A DNA stretch of 63,515 nt from Weizmannia acidilactici (GCF_008974185.1 NZ_BKZP01000019.1:1-63515); one strand, 5' to 3'; positions 1-9,434 are shown, numbered from the stretch's first letter. Notes: generated from the sequence alone by a model not told the origin. Numbers and translations: made by a program.

Positions 1-941
1 ATAAAGTCCAAAAAGGCGATTCTCTCTGGAAAATCGCGCAGAAATACCATACTTCCGTCAGCGCATTGAAATCGGCGAACCATTTGACATCCAACATCAT
101 CTACCCGAACCAAGTGTTGACCGTTTCATCGTCATCTGCTTCGGTGAGTTCCGTATCATCCTCATCCTCTTCCGCCAAAACCTATACGGTAAAAGCGGGG
201 GATACGTTAAGTGAAATCGCCGTAAAATACAACATAACGGTCGCCAACTTAATGAGCTGGAACAAATTATCTTCATCGCTCATTCACCCCGGTGATGTTT
301 TAATCGTTTCAAAAGGGACAAGCAGTGCTTCCTCTTCTTCCGCAAGCTCAAGCTCGGGCAGCAGCTCAAGTTCCACCACAACTTACACGGTAAAAAGCGG
401 GGATACGCTGTCAGGCATCAGTAAAAAGTACGGAACAACCGTTGCCAAATTAAAATCTTTAAACGGCCTGTCATCCGATACTATTTATGTCGGGCAAAAA
501 TTAAAAGTGCCTGGAAGCAGCTCTGGTTCATCCACCGTCACAGCAACGAGCACCTCGTCTTCAAACAGTTCCTATTCTGCTTCCAAAGTGGTCAGCATCG
601 CGGAAAGCTTAATCGGCACTCCTTATGTTTGGGGAGGCTCGAGCCCGTCCGGTTTTGACTGCAGCGGTTTTATTTACTATGTGTTCAATAAAGCAGGCTA
701 CAGCATTTCCCGGTTATCAGCAGCCGGCTATTATAACCGCGCTTATTATGTATCCAGCCCGAAGCCGGGGGATCTCGTATTCTTCGAAAATACGTATAAA
801 GCCGGTATTTCGCATGTGGGCATTTACATAGGGAACGGCCGATTTATCCAGGCAGGATCGGATGTTGTAACAGTTTCATCGCTCAGCAACTCCTACTGGA
901 AAGCCCATTTTGACGGCTACAAACGTTTCTATGGGCTATAA
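1..941 (+). CDS. LysM-repeat NlpC/P60 cell wall endopeptidase (5' truncated by window)
   Basis: Secreted peptidoglycan hydrolase, probably a D,L-endopeptidase that cuts stem peptides. The reading frame is open back to base 3, so the true start and signal peptide lie before the window; the TTG at 66 is not the start. Parts of three LysM wall-binding modules are visible (a first one cut by the window edge, then ones centred near 180-310 and 385-510), separated by Ser-rich linkers. The C-terminal NlpC/P60 domain carries the catalytic Cys in GFDCSGF and the catalytic His in SHVGIYIG. This is the LytE/LytF/CwlS architecture of Bacillus. Which paralogue it is cannot be told. A terminator follows directly. 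Confidence 0.93.
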   Translation, partial: KVQKGDSLWKIAQKYHTSVSALKSANHLTSNIIYPNQVLTVSSSSASVSSVSSSSSSAKTYTVKAGDTLSEIAVKYNITVANLMSWNKLSSSLIHPGDVLIVSKGTSSASSSSASSSSGSSSSSTTTYTVKSGDTLSGISKKYGTTVAKLKSLNGLSSDTIYVGQKLKVPGSSSGSSTVTATSTSSSNSSYSASKVVSIAESLIGTPYVWGGSSPSGFDCSGFIYYVFNKAGYSISRLSAAGYYNRAYYVSSPKPGDLVFFENTYKAGISHVGIYIGNGRFIQAGSDVVTVSSLSNSYWKAHFDGYKRFYGL

Positions 942-980
942 TTTGGCCTGCCTGTTTTATGAATAGAACATATTTTAATA

Positions 981-1012
981 GAAAAGCCCGCGGGGACACC
1001 GTGGGTTTTTCT
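981..1012. terminator. Bidirectional rho-independent terminator
   Basis: GC-rich hairpin (AAAAGCCCGCGG pairing with CCGTGGGTTTTT) between the convergent wall hydrolase and nagR. Runs of A on the left and T on the right suit both strands. Confidence 0.85.
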
Positions 1013-1050
1013 AAGCTTTGCGGACAATGCCGCAAGCCCTGGATGATCAT

Positions 1051-1761
1051 CTACATATAAAATTTAAAACGGCTGCCGGCATATTGCGCTTTAACATATT
1101 CAAACGGCGTGCCATCCGCCAAAGCGGTCACACGCTCGATCGACAGCACCGGAGAACCAGGATCGACTTTTAACAGCTTTGCCAGCCGCGCGCTTGCCGC
1201 CACTGCTTCAATCGTCTGGCTCCCTTTCCCGAGCCGCAATCCTTTTTTCCGCTCAAGAAATTGATAAAAAGAATGGTTCAATTCTTCTTCCGTGAGTCCT
1301 TCCGCCATTGCCGCAGGGGTGGCAATCGTTTCAAAAACGATCGGAATGTCATCGCCGTACCGTATCCGCTCAATGTGGAGGATATTTGCAGGGGTGCGAA
1401 GCTTTAGGGCTTCCATCTCATGCGGGGCGGCCTCCCGTTCCATAAACGTCACGATTTTACTTGAAGCTTTCATCCCGCGTTCTTCCATCAGCCTTGTAAA
1501 ACTCATCCGGCCATCAAGCGGCTGTTCCACTTTCTGTTCGCTTACAAATGTACCGCTCCCCCGTTTTCTCGTTAAAATCCCTTCATCGACCAGTCCTTGC
1601 ACCGCCTGGCGGACCGTCATCCTGCTTACTTCAAACGTCTCGCTCAGCACCCGTTCAGAAGGGATCGCTTCCCCAGTTTTCCATTCGCCCTGCCCAATTT
1701 TTTTCCGGATCAGCTCCTGGATTTGGAAATAAATCGGAATGGGAGACGCTTTATCAATCAT
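1051..1761 (-). CDS. nagR: GntR/HutC-family repressor of GlcNAc catabolism (NagR/YvoA)
   Basis: Transcriptional regulator of 236 residues. The N-terminal winged helix (residues ~5-72) contains the GntR signature around SERVLSETFEVSRMTVRQA; the C-terminal UTRA effector domain (~90-230) would bind GlcN-6-P or GlcNAc-6-P, as in B. subtilis NagR. It is the last gene of nagA-nagB-nagR, and its start overlaps the nagB stop as ATGA, which implies translational coupling. Its likely target is the palindrome at 3650-3661, so it would autoregulate the operon. The B. subtilis gene order is the same. Confidence 0.93.
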   Translation of the reverse strand: MIDKASPIPIYFQIQELIRKKIGQGEWKTGEAIPSERVLSETFEVSRMTVRQAVQGLVDEGILTRKRGSGTFVSEQKVEQPLDGRMSFTRLMEERGMKASSKIVTFMEREAAPHEMEALKLRTPANILHIERIRYGDDIPIVFETIATPAAMAEGLTEEELNHSFYQFLERKKGLRLGKGSQTIEAVAASARLAKLLKVDPGSPVLSIERVTALADGTPFEYVKAQYAGSRFKFYM

Positions 1762-2483
1762 GGCGCACCCCCCGCATCGCCCAGTAAAGATGACGCCTCT
1801 GCATCAGCAATGACTACCACATCCGGATGGGTTTGCAAAACCGATGCCGGGCACGCTTCATCCACCGGCCCATTGATCATACGGCAGACAGCTTCGGCTT
1901 TACTTTTGCCGAACGCAAGCAGCACGATTTTTTTCGCGGCCATAATCGATGCAATGCCCATTGAAATGGCCTTTTCCGGCACGTCCTCTTCCTTTTCAAA
2001 AAAGCGCCGGTTCGCCTCGCGTGTCGATTCCGTTAACTCGACGATATGCGTTTTGGAATGGAAAGAGGTGCCCGGTTCATTAAAGCCGATATGCCCGTTT
2101 TTTCCGATGCCGAGGATTTGCAAATCAACAGGATGTACTTTAAGAATCCGGTCGTAGCGCTCGCACTCCGCATCGGGATCTTCCGCCATGCCGTTTGGCA
2201 GGTACGATTTTTTAAAATTCAGATGTGAAAACAGTTCTTTTTCCATATAAAAGTGGTAGCTGTGTTCATCCGTATCTTTAAGACCGACATATTCGTCGAG
2301 ATTGACGGTCACAACTTCCGACACATCGAGATTGCTATTCCGCATATATTCATACAACTTCAGCGGGGTTCCGCCCGTCGCAAGCCCGAGCGTGCGGATC
2401 TCCCCTTCCTGAATACCTTTTGCAATCATTTGAAACGCATATTTTGCGGCTTCATCCCGCGTTTTAAAAATATGCACTTTCAT
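1758..2483 (-). CDS. nagB: Glucosamine-6-phosphate deaminase
   Basis: Converts glucosamine-6-phosphate to fructose-6-phosphate and ammonia, the last step of GlcNAc use. The protein has 241 residues, typical for Bacillus NagB. Visible family motifs are LGLATGGTPLKLYEYM (phosphate binding), NLDEYVGL (catalytic Asp region), GIGKNGHIGFNEPG (active-site loop with the catalytic His) and VVIADAEAS near the end. Three bases separate it from nagA and it overlaps nagR by 4 bases, so the three genes form one operon. Confidence 0.97.
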   Translation of the reverse strand: MKVHIFKTRDEAAKYAFQMIAKGIQEGEIRTLGLATGGTPLKLYEYMRNSNLDVSEVVTVNLDEYVGLKDTDEHSYHFYMEKELFSHLNFKKSYLPNGMAEDPDAECERYDRILKVHPVDLQILGIGKNGHIGFNEPGTSFHSKTHIVELTESTREANRRFFEKEEDVPEKAISMGIASIMAAKKIVLLAFGKSKAEAVCRMINGPVDEACPASVLQTHPDVVVIADAEASSLLGDAGGAP

Positions 2484-2486
2484 GTT

Positions 2487-3620
2487 TCATCCCCGCTTTC
2501 CAAGATGGTAAGTAGCTTTGACTTGTAAATTTTGATCCAGCACAACAAAATCTGCATCTTTCCCGGCTGTTAAGCTTCCTTTATGGGAGAGGCCGAATTC
2601 CCTTGCCTGGTTCACGGATGTCATCTGCACGGCTTCCACGATCGAGCAGCCGGTAAATTTCATGATATTGCGGAAGGCGTCGTCCATTTTTAAAATGCTG
2701 CCGGCGAGCGCCCCGTTTTCAAGCCTTGCCTCGCCGTTTTTCACCCACACTTTCTGGCCGCCGAGTTCCGACTCCCCGTCCGGCAACCCTTTTGCCCGCA
2801 TCGCATCGGTGATGACCGTAATTTTTTCCGGACCTTTCATTTCATATGTGAGTTTGACCATATCCGGATGTACATGGATGCCGTCAACAATCAGTTCCAC
2901 CTGCACGCCAGGCGAAAGCAATGCATGTCCGGCAGCCCCAGGTTCACGGTGGTGCAGCCCGCGCATGCCGTTATAAAGATGCGTCGCATGCGAAGCTTTA
3001 CTTTTTAAAAGTTCGGCCCGGACCGCATCCGTGTGGCCCATCGAAGGCACGATGCCGCGTCCTATCAATAAATCTTCAAACGCCCTTGCGCCTTCATTCT
3101 CAGGGGCGTATGTCACAAGCTTGATCAAATTGCCGGAAGCTTCAAGCCATTTTAAAAACAAATCCCCATCCGGCGCCTGGATATATTCAAGCGGCTGGGC
3201 CCCCGCCCTTTTTTTCGAAATAAACGGCCCTTCCAGATGGATGCCTTCAATGATGGTGCCGCCTTTTTCTTTCGCTTCTTTAATGGCGCGCAATGCGGCT
3301 TCGATCTTGCTGTAGTCCTGCGTCATGGTCGTCGGAAAAAAAGAAGTGACCCCTTCCTGGAGCAATTTTCCGCTCAGGGTTTGAAGCGCCTCCGGATCTG
3401 CATCCATCGCATCGATGCCGTAGCCGCCGTGAATGTGCACATCGATCATGCCCGGGATCACCGTCATTCCGTTTCCTTCAATCACTTCCTCTCTCGGCTC
3501 AGGTTGATAATCTTCCATTCTGCCGGTCCCGATGATTTTATCTGTAAAACGGATAAACCCGTCCTCTATATGTTCATTCCCCGTGTAAAGATTGCCGTGG
3601 ATCAACACTTTTTCCGCCAT
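2487..3620 (-). CDS. nagA: N-acetylglucosamine-6-phosphate deacetylase
   Basis: Removes acetate from GlcNAc-6-phosphate and so feeds NagB. The protein has 377 residues and the amidohydrolase (TIM-barrel) fold. Metal and active-site motifs are PGMIDVHIHGGYG, GIHLEGPFIS, SMGHTDA, ATHLYNGM and ITDAMRA. The start ATG at 3620 is preceded by an AGGAG site. It heads the operon and has a clear sigma-A promoter at 3662-3690 with a NagR operator immediately downstream. Confidence 0.97.
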   Translation of the reverse strand: MAEKVLIHGNLYTGNEHIEDGFIRFTDKIIGTGRMEDYQPEPREEVIEGNGMTVIPGMIDVHIHGGYGIDAMDADPEALQTLSGKLLQEGVTSFFPTTMTQDYSKIEAALRAIKEAKEKGGTIIEGIHLEGPFISKKRAGAQPLEYIQAPDGDLFLKWLEASGNLIKLVTYAPENEGARAFEDLLIGRGIVPSMGHTDAVRAELLKSKASHATHLYNGMRGLHHREPGAAGHALLSPGVQVELIVDGIHVHPDMVKLTYEMKGPEKITVITDAMRAKGLPDGESELGGQKVWVKNGEARLENGALAGSILKMDDAFRNIMKFTGCSIVEAVQMTSVNQAREFGLSHKGSLTAGKDADFVVLDQNLQVKATYHLGKRG

Positions 3621-3649
3621 GGGAAAACACTCCTTTTTAATTTATATAG

Positions 3650-3661
3650 TTGTCTATACCA
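3650..3661. promoter_or_regulatory. NagR operator (dre-like palindrome)
   Basis: TTGTCTATACCA, reverse complement TGGTATAGACAA, matches the established NagR/YvoA operator core TGGTNTAGACCA at nearly every position. It starts right after the -10 box, so a bound repressor would block transcription initiation. Confidence 0.85.
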
Positions 3662-3690
3662 ATTATCAGGCATGTTCAAATGGATGTCAA
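3662..3690 (-). promoter_or_regulatory. Sigma-A promoter of nagABR
   Basis: On the minus strand there is a perfect -35 TTGACA (3685-3690), a 17-base spacer and the -10 GATAAT (3662-3667). Confidence 0.85.
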
Positions 3691-3823
3691 TCTTTATCAT
3701 GCGGAAAAATGTTCTTATTATTCAGTGCCTACTTTCCCGCCGCACCGTAAATCTATTTTTCCGCTGCGCAATGGTATATACTAGAAAAAGTGCAGACTGT
3801 ACTCATATCTTGGAGGAACTTTT

Positions 3824-5308
3824 ATGAAAGAAACCAATATAAAGGCTGTTACGCTCGCCCTTTTCGTTGCAACTTTTTTAACAGCCATTGAGGGGACGAT
3901 TGTCAGCACCGCCATGCCGCGGATTGTCAGTGATTTGAAGGGGATCGAAGTGATGAACTGGGTGTTTGCCATTTACTTGCTGACTTCCGCGGTAACCGTC
4001 CCGATTTTCGGGAAACTGGCCGATTTATACGGCCGTAAAAAAATTTTTGTGATCGGCACCATCGTGTTTCTTGTTGGTTCAACGTTGTGCGGGCTTGCTG
4101 GCACAATGGGGCAGATGATTTTTTTTCGCGCCATCCAGGGGATAGGAGCCGGAGCCATCATGCCGGTCACGAACACGATTATCGCCGACATTTATCCGCA
4201 TGAAAAGCGCGCAAAAATGCTCGGATTTATGGGAGCGGCATGGGGCATTGCCGGCGTTATCGGGCCTTTGTTCGGCGGATTCTTTGTCGACCGGCTCACA
4301 TGGCATTGGATTTTCTTCATCAATTTGCCGTTCGGAATGATTTCCGTTTTCATGGTCATGATATTTTTGCACGAACATGTGGAAAAAACGGAGAATGCCA
4401 TTGATGTTTGGGGGGCGACTACGTTTTCCGCCGGGATGCTCGCCTTTTTATATGCCCTGCAAAAAGGCGGGGATACAAATGACTGGGGAAACCCCTTCCT
4501 GTTAACGCTTCTCGCGGCCAGCACAGTCTTACTTGCTATGTTTATATGGATTGAAATCCGGCATCCAGACCCTTTAATCCCGCTTACGCTTTTCCGAATA
4601 CGTGCCATTTCCATTTCCAATCTTGTCGACTTTTTGGCGAGCGCCGTTTTGATGGGGATCAACGTCTATATTCCGATGTGGATCCAGGGGCTGCAGGGGC
4701 ACGGCGCAACCATTTCGGGGCTCATACTGGCGCCAAGCCCGGTCCTTTGGATGATCGGGTCTTTTGTGGGCGGCAGGCTGCAGTTGAAGTACGGGGATCG
4801 CTTTGCATTTTTGTCGGGGATGGCATGTATTTTGGCAAGCACGGTATGGCTCAGTCTGTTTACGCTTGGCACAAAAGAATGGAGTTTTTATGCATTCGCC
4901 GCGCTTTCCGGGTTCGGCTTCGGGATCGTGATGACGATCGCGCTCGTTTGTGTGCAGTCGGCAGTGGACTGGTCATTGCGCGGCGCGGCCACAGCTTCCA
5001 ATACGTTTTTCCGCAATTTGGGCCAGTCGGTCGGTTCCGCGGTGTTCGGCACGTATTTTAATGCAACGGTGACCCGCCTGCTATCGGAAAAAAGCAATCC
5101 GGACCACTTGACGAAGGAATCGCTGAATCAACTGATTAATCCGAAGAGTGCCCATTTGTTTTCCGATTCGGCGCGTGAATGGCTCCGGCATGTGCTCTTT
5201 TCCAGCATCCACTATGTTTTTATCGTACTCGCCGCCGTTTCGCTTGTCTCTTTGGTGCTGTCGTTTGCAGTTCCGAAGGCGGAGGAGGAGGAAAAAGCTA
5301 TTTCTTAA
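3824..5308 (+). CDS. DHA2-family MFS multidrug exporter (14 TM)
   Basis: Proton-driven drug:H+ antiporter of the EmrB/QacA type, 494 residues with about 14 hydrophobic segments. The family motif A appears as GKLADLYGRKKIF in the loop after TM2. Motif C-like Gly/Pro sequence (AAWGIAGVIGPLFGGF) lies in TM5. The ATG at 3824 has a strong GGAGGAAC site. It stands alone on the plus strand, divergent from nagA, with no adjacent TetR or MarR regulator. The substrate cannot be inferred. Confidence 0.92.
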   Translation: MKETNIKAVTLALFVATFLTAIEGTIVSTAMPRIVSDLKGIEVMNWVFAIYLLTSAVTVPIFGKLADLYGRKKIFVIGTIVFLVGSTLCGLAGTMGQMIFFRAIQGIGAGAIMPVTNTIIADIYPHEKRAKMLGFMGAAWGIAGVIGPLFGGFFVDRLTWHWIFFINLPFGMISVFMVMIFLHEHVEKTENAIDVWGATTFSAGMLAFLYALQKGGDTNDWGNPFLLTLLAASTVLLAMFIWIEIRHPDPLIPLTLFRIRAISISNLVDFLASAVLMGINVYIPMWIQGLQGHGATISGLILAPSPVLWMIGSFVGGRLQLKYGDRFAFLSGMACILASTVWLSLFTLGTKEWSFYAFAALSGFGFGIVMTIALVCVQSAVDWSLRGAATASNTFFRNLGQSVGSAVFGTYFNATVTRLLSEKSNPDHLTKESLNQLINPKSAHLFSDSAREWLRHVLFSSIHYVFIVLAAVSLVSLVLSFAVPKAEEEEKAIS

Positions 5309-5344
5309 ATTAAGGAATGAGTGGTCGTTTATAAATTAAGGCAC

Positions 5345-5600
5345 TCCCTTCTATCACAGAAAGATGATCATTCAAACGCTCCTTAAGATCATTTCAAAGC
5401 AAGAATACTTTCATTTCGGTCTTGAGAGCTTCCTTTTAGGACCGTTTCAAACCTGGAATGCTTTTTCCTAACGGTCCCAAGGGGCTTCCTCAGGAACAGT
5501 TTAGACCTTTCATATCGGCAAATGGGCTTTAGAAAAGGCAAGTTCAAAGCAAAGACCTTCAAGCAACTTAAGACAAAGACTCAGACAATGGATCGGAATC
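5345..5600. repeat. Noncoding region with a degenerate ~50-bp intergenic repeat
   Basis: No credible gene lies between the MFS stop and metA. The segment has units such as GCTTCCTTTTAGGACCGTTT followed by CCTAACGGTCC that resemble, in either orientation, sequence near 19560-19750, 43140-43290 and 60010-60110. The match is by eye and degenerate. Confidence 0.5.
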
Positions 5601-5604
5601 TATT

Positions 5605-5639
5605 AAAAAGGGCTGCCCCAACCATTCGGGACAGCCCCG
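5605..5639 (-). terminator. metA terminator
   Basis: Hairpin GGGGCTGTCCC / GGGGCAGCCC followed by a T run on the minus strand, just past the metA stop. It belongs to the GGGGCTGTCCC terminator family seen several times in this window. Confidence 0.85.
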
Positions 5640-5645
5640 TATGCC

Positions 5646-6551
5646 CTACCATTGATACGGTGTTTCCTGGTACACATAATAGTTCAGCCAGTTGGAAAAT
5701 AACAGGTAGCTGTGTGACCGCCATGTATGCAGCGGCCGTTCATTGACGTCATCGTTTGGAAAATAATTTTTTGGGATCGCGGTGCCGAGCCCCTTCTTTT
5801 GATCCCGCCTATATTCGTCGGCCAGGGTCGTCGCGTCATATTCCAAATGGCCGGTAATCATAATATTTTTCCCATTTTCGGACATAACGATAAACGGCGC
5901 GCCTTCCTCCGATACGGAAATCAGCTGCAATTCCGGATGGTTTTCGATGGCTTCCCGGGAAACATCGGTATAGCGGGAGTGCGGTGCCTGAAAAATTTCA
6001 TCAAACCCGCGGACAAGCTTGACCATCGGTGCAAAACATTGGTGCTTGAACACGCCGAAGCATTTTTCCGGAAGTTCAAATTTTTCAATACCGTAATGGT
6101 AGTATAGCGCGGCCTGGGCGCCCCAGCAAATATGTAAGGTCGATGTGACATTCGTTTTCGTCCAATCCATAATGTCCGTCAATTCCTGCCAATAATCTAC
6201 ATCCTCAAACGCCATTTTCTCCACAGGCGCACCGGTGATGATCATGCCGTCGAATCGGCGTTTTTTCACATGGTCAAAAATGGTATAAAAATGTTCGAGA
6301 TGGTAGCTGCTGACATTTTTCGATTGATAGGTCGACGTCCTTAAGAACGTGATATTCACTTGCAGCGGCGTATTGCCTAAGAGCCGCAAAAGCTGCAGTT
6401 CCGTTTTTTCTTTTTCCGGCATCAAATTTAAGATTAAAATATTCAATGGGCGGATATCCTGCGTCCTCGCCCTGTCCTCGTCCATGACAAAAATTTTCTC
6501 TTTTCTTAACAACTCCCCTGCAGGCAAATCTTTCGGTATATTGATTGGCAT
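5646..6551 (-). CDS. metA: Homoserine O-acyltransferase (MetA family)
   Basis: Activates homoserine at its hydroxyl for methionine synthesis. Bacillus MetA proteins generally use acetyl-CoA although the family name is succinyltransferase. The start at 6551 ([10 protein letters not shown]) was chosen because GGGGGAG stands 6 bases upstream and gives 301 residues, the B. subtilis length. An in-frame ATG at 6566 has no ribosome site. The catalytic Cys lies in [11 protein letters not shown] and the His-Glu pair in [10 protein letters not shown]. The gene is monocistronic. No SAM riboswitch (S-box) or T-box is visible in the short leader. Confidence 0.96.
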   Translation of the reverse strand: MPINIPKDLPAGELLRKEKIFVMDEDRARTQDIRPLNILILNLMPEKEKTELQLLRLLGNTPLQVNITFLRTSTYQSKNVSSYHLEHFYTIFDHVKKRRFDGMIITGAPVEKMAFEDVDYWQELTDIMDWTKTNVTSTLHICWGAQAALYYHYGIEKFELPEKCFGVFKHQCFAPMVKLVRGFDEIFQAPHSRYTDVSREAIENHPELQLISVSEEGAPFIVMSENGKNIMITGHLEYDATTLADEYRRDQKKGLGTAIPKNYFPNDDVNERPLHTWRSHSYLLFSNWLNYYVYQETPYQW

Positions 6552-6589
6552 CGAAGTCTCCCCCATACAAAGTTGATCAGATAATTACT

Positions 6590-6619
6590 ATTATAAAAGT
6601 TTATGGCGGGTTGTTGCAA
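6590..6619 (-). promoter_or_regulatory. Sigma-A promoter of metA
   Basis: -35 TTGCAA (6614-6619), 18-base spacer, perfect -10 TATAAT (6590-6595) on the minus strand. It leaves only about 35 bases of leader, too short for a SAM riboswitch. Confidence 0.7.
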
Positions 6620-6661
6620 TGTTCTTGATATACTGATATTTTTTCAACTGTTCTCGCATTG

Positions 6662-6694
6662 AAAAACCCGCCTTGGCCTGAGCCAGGGCGGGTT
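6662..6694 (-). terminator. manA terminator
   Basis: Strong hairpin AACCCGCCCTGGC / GCCAAGGCGGGTT followed by T5 on the minus strand, directly after the manA stop. Confidence 0.9.
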
Positions 6695-6698
6695 CCCA

Positions 6699-7646
6699 TT
6701 ACGGATGTGACACAATCATAGAAAGGCGGCCTTCTAGTTCAAAATCACCAAGTCCGGACGGCAGCAGGAAATGCATCCCTTTTTTAAGCGGATACGTTTT
6801 CCCACCCACTTTCAACGCCCCTTCACCATCGAGGACGCTTGCCAATTGGAACGGTTCTGTTTGCGAAAACCGTGCTGCGCCATCCACCTCCCATTTGTAA
6901 ACGGAGAAATATTTTTCTTTTGCAAAAGTGGTGATCGTAACACCAGGTTTTTCTTCCGTTTCTTTTCGGACCGCGGCATCCGTATGCGGGATCGTGGCCA
7001 CGTCAATCGCTTTTTGCAAATGCAGTTCGCGTTTGTTTCCATTGGCATCTGTCCGGTCGTAATCATACACGCGGTAAGTCGTATCGGAACTTTGCTGTGT
7101 TTCGAGCACGAGCGTCCCTTCGCATAATGCGTGGATTGTCCCGCTCGGCACATAGAAAAAGTCGCCCGGATGGATCGGCACTTTCCGAAGCAAACTGTCC
7201 CATTTTCCTTCATCAACCATGCGGATAAATTCTTCCTTCGACTTCGCATGGTGCCCGTAGACGAGTTCCGCGCCTTCTTTACAATCGATGATATACCAGC
7301 ACTCCGTTTTTCCGAGTTCGCCGTTTTCGTATTGATTCGCGTAGGCATCATCCGGATGGACCTGCACGGACAAATCCGAGTTCGCATCCAAAATTTTCGT
7401 TAAAAGCGGGAAGACTTTGCCCGGATAATGGCCGAACAAGTCCCGGTGGTTCTCCCACAATTCAATCAGCGTTTTTCCGGCAAATTCGCCGTTTTTTACA
7501 GTTGACGGGCCGTTCGGATGTCCGGAAATCGCCCAGCATTCCCCTGTACGATTAGATGGGATCTCATAACCGAACTGGTCCCTCAGCGCAGTCCCACCCC
7601 ATATTCTTTCTTTAAAAACCGGTTCAAGAAATAAAGGCTCGCTCAT
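6699..7646 (-). CDS. manA: Mannose-6-phosphate isomerase, class I
   Basis: Interconverts mannose-6-phosphate and fructose-6-phosphate. The protein has 315 residues, the usual short Gram-positive type I length, with a cupin fold. Zn-ligand motifs are visible: SVQVHPDD (Gln, His), LGKTECWYI (Glu) and the HALCEGTLVLETQQ region. Its own terminator and an extended -10 promoter make it a single-gene unit. No mannose PTS gene is next to it. It connects mannose use and GDP-mannose precursors to glycolysis. Confidence 0.96.
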   Translation of the reverse strand: MSEPLFLEPVFKERIWGGTALRDQFGYEIPSNRTGECWAISGHPNGPSTVKNGEFAGKTLIELWENHRDLFGHYPGKVFPLLTKILDANSDLSVQVHPDDAYANQYENGELGKTECWYIIDCKEGAELVYGHHAKSKEEFIRMVDEGKWDSLLRKVPIHPGDFFYVPSGTIHALCEGTLVLETQQSSDTTYRVYDYDRTDANGNKRELHLQKAIDVATIPHTDAAVRKETEEKPGVTITTFAKEKYFSVYKWEVDGAARFSQTEPFQLASVLDGEGALKVGGKTYPLKKGMHFLLPSGLGDFELEGRLSMIVSHP

Positions 7647-7729
7647 TCAAATCTTTCCTCCTTCAAAGGCAAATCCTTTGCTCACATCTGAACAAAACTT
7701 TTTCCAAAAATGGCCATCGAATCCCTTCC

Positions 7730-7738
7730 ATTATAGCA
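7730..7738 (-). promoter_or_regulatory. Extended -10 promoter of manA
   Basis: TGCTATAAT on the minus strand, an extended -10 with perfect TATAAT. No good -35 is seen. Upstream, GGGTTGCC (near 7750) and GGCAACCC (near 7832) could pair across about 75 bases. Confidence 0.6.
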
Positions 7739-7862
7739 CACCGTGGAAGGGGTTGCCGCCCCTCTGTTGATCAGTTTTCACACAACTAACCGGCAAATCG
7801 CCCGGTACTGGAAAAAGGGCATTTTTATCATAAAAAGGGGCAACCCTTCTTATGAAGCATTT

Positions 7863-8261
7863 TCAACTTTCATACAGCTCAACCGGCAGGCCGTCCGGAT
7901 CCTGGAAAAACGTAAATTTCTTTTCCGTATACGGATCAATGCGGACATCTTCCACCTGAATGCCCATTTCTTCAAGCCGCTTTTTGCTTGCTTCCACATC
8001 ATCAACTTCAAATGCCAGGTGCCTGAGACCTGCAGCTTCCGGAAAAGACGGGCGGGCAGGCGGATCGGGAAAAGAAAACAGCTCGATCTGGTAATGGTCC
8101 CCGACCGCCAAATCCAATTTATACGAATTGCGCTCTTTTCTGTACACTTCCCGCACCGGTGACAGTCCGAGGCAGTCCACATAAAAATGTTTTGATTTTT
8201 CGTAGTCCGAGCAGATGATTGCGATATGGTGGACGCGTTTCAGCCCGATTCCCACCATCAT
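7863..8261 (-). CDS. VOC-fold metalloprotein, glyoxalase-I-like (YwbC/GloA2 type)
   Basis: Small vicinal-oxygen-chelate protein of 132 residues with two babb modules. Candidate metal ligands are the His in RVHHIAII, a Glu in the YQIELFSFP strand, the His in GLRHLAFEVDD and the Glu in GLPVELYES. The start has AAGGAGGG and overlaps the cvfB stop as ATGA, so the two are co-translated. Whether it acts on methylglyoxal hemithioacetal or another substrate cannot be told. Confidence 0.85.
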   Translation of the reverse strand: MMVGIGLKRVHHIAIICSDYEKSKHFYVDCLGLSPVREVYRKERNSYKLDLAVGDHYQIELFSFPDPPARPSFPEAAGLRHLAFEVDDVEASKKRLEEMGIQVEDVRIDPYTEKKFTFFQDPDGLPVELYES

Positions 8262-9118
8262 TGTCCCTCCTTCCGGTATGTCCAGCCTTCTTCCTGATAT
8301 ACGGTGCCGTTTTTCATCAGCCGGCCGAGCGCCCGTTTAAAAGCCGCTTTACTGATGCCAAACCGGGCGCTGATTTCTTCCGGCATGCTTTTGTCCCAAT
8401 ACGGCATTTTTCCGCCGCGCGAATCCATATAAGCAAGGATCCGCTCCGCATCTCTATCGATTTCTTCATGGGCGCGGCCCAACAGCGATACATTAATCGT
8501 ACCGTCTTCTTTTATATCAATGACGCGGCCTTCCACTTTCTGGCCGAGGCGCGGTTCCTGTTTCCGCTGCGATTCGTGGATAAAACCGATATAACCGCCA
8601 TCTGTGATCATAAAAGACCCCGTTTTCATTAAACGGTACACATGCCCCGTGACATTTTTGTTCCACATTTCCTTTGTGGCCTTTTTTGCCATGGACCTTA
8701 CAATATTTTCCCCGGCTAATTTTCCGAATAAACGCCCGTGTTTGTCCAATTGGAGGGTAATGTATAATCGATCGCCTTTTTCTGGCCATAATGAACGGTG
8801 TGTGGGCAAATCATCAATGGAGATCAACATATCTTTCCTGATCCCGATCGATGCGAAGACGCCGAGTTTTTCTTTTAAGCCGGCGACCTCCGCCCAGCCG
8901 TATGTACCGAGTTGGATTTCAGGGATCGTCATCGTCGCCGCCAGTCTTCCCTGATGGTCCTGGTAAAGAAAAACCGTTTGCACTTCTTCAGGATCAAATG
9001 GTTCCGCGATATCCCGGTGATGCAGAAGCACTTCTTCCGTCCCATTTGATAAAAAATAGCCAAACGGCGCTTCCCGCACAACGCGGAGTTCCGCAACCGT
9101 GCCTGGAGTAAAATTCAT
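8258..9118 (-). CDS. cvfB: S1-domain RNA-binding protein CvfB/YitL
   Basis: RNA-binding protein with S1-like OB domains and a C-terminal winged helix. Homologues affect virulence regulation in staphylococci. The start at 9118 (MNFTPGTVAEL) was chosen for the AAGGA upstream and gives 286 residues. The longer open frame to 9211 has no ribosome site. S1-type motifs include IGFIHESQRK and GRVIDIKEDGTINVSLLG. The C-terminal MPEEISARFGISKAAFKRAL is the winged helix. It is operonic with the VOC gene. Confidence 0.9.
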   Translation of the reverse strand: MNFTPGTVAELRVVREAPFGYFLSNGTEEVLLHHRDIAEPFDPEEVQTVFLYQDHQGRLAATMTIPEIQLGTYGWAEVAGLKEKLGVFASIGIRKDMLISIDDLPTHRSLWPEKGDRLYITLQLDKHGRLFGKLAGENIVRSMAKKATKEMWNKNVTGHVYRLMKTGSFMITDGGYIGFIHESQRKQEPRLGQKVEGRVIDIKEDGTINVSLLGRAHEEIDRDAERILAYMDSRGGKMPYWDKSMPEEISARFGISKAAFKRALGRLMKNGTVYQEEGWTYRKEGQ

Positions 9119-9225
9119 GCAGCCATTCCTTCTTTCATTTCGCAAATCGTTTGCTTCATAATAGGTAATTATAACATTGATAGGCGGAAAACATGATTTT
9201 ATTTTGAACAAGGAGTGTAAATACT

Positions 9226-9423
9226 ATGCCTGATGAGAAACGTTACGCCCACCCGCGCGATCCGCATATGGATCATGAAGCGGAAACTGTGGTCAACGAC
9301 ACACTTGGGAGCGGCCTTGTCGGCTTGTTCAATGAACATAAGCCGAAAAAGCCGTTTGCCGTTACATCGCTGGAAACGGATGAGGACATGAAAAAATTCG
9401 AAAAATATACAGACGGAAAATAG
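9226..9423 (+). CDS. Small acidic/basic protein of unknown function (65 aa)
   Basis: I do not recognise this family. The protein of 65 residues is hydrophilic, has no signal or membrane segment and is rich in Asp, Glu, Lys and His (HPRDPHMDHEAETVVNDTLG near the N-terminus). The ATG has a good AAGGAG 10 bases upstream. A second small gene with its own ribosome site starts 12 bases after its stop, so the pair is probably one transcript. Confidence 0.65.
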   Translation: MPDEKRYAHPRDPHMDHEAETVVNDTLGSGLVGLFNEHKPKKPFAVTSLETDEDMKKFEKYTDGK

Positions 9424-9434
9424 GAGTGGTGGCC

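Noticed and set aside
7740..7860. Possible long-range hairpin GGGTTGCC/GGCAACCC downstream of the VOC gene
   Set aside because: The loop is about 75 bases and no T run follows at a suitable distance; not enough to call a terminator.
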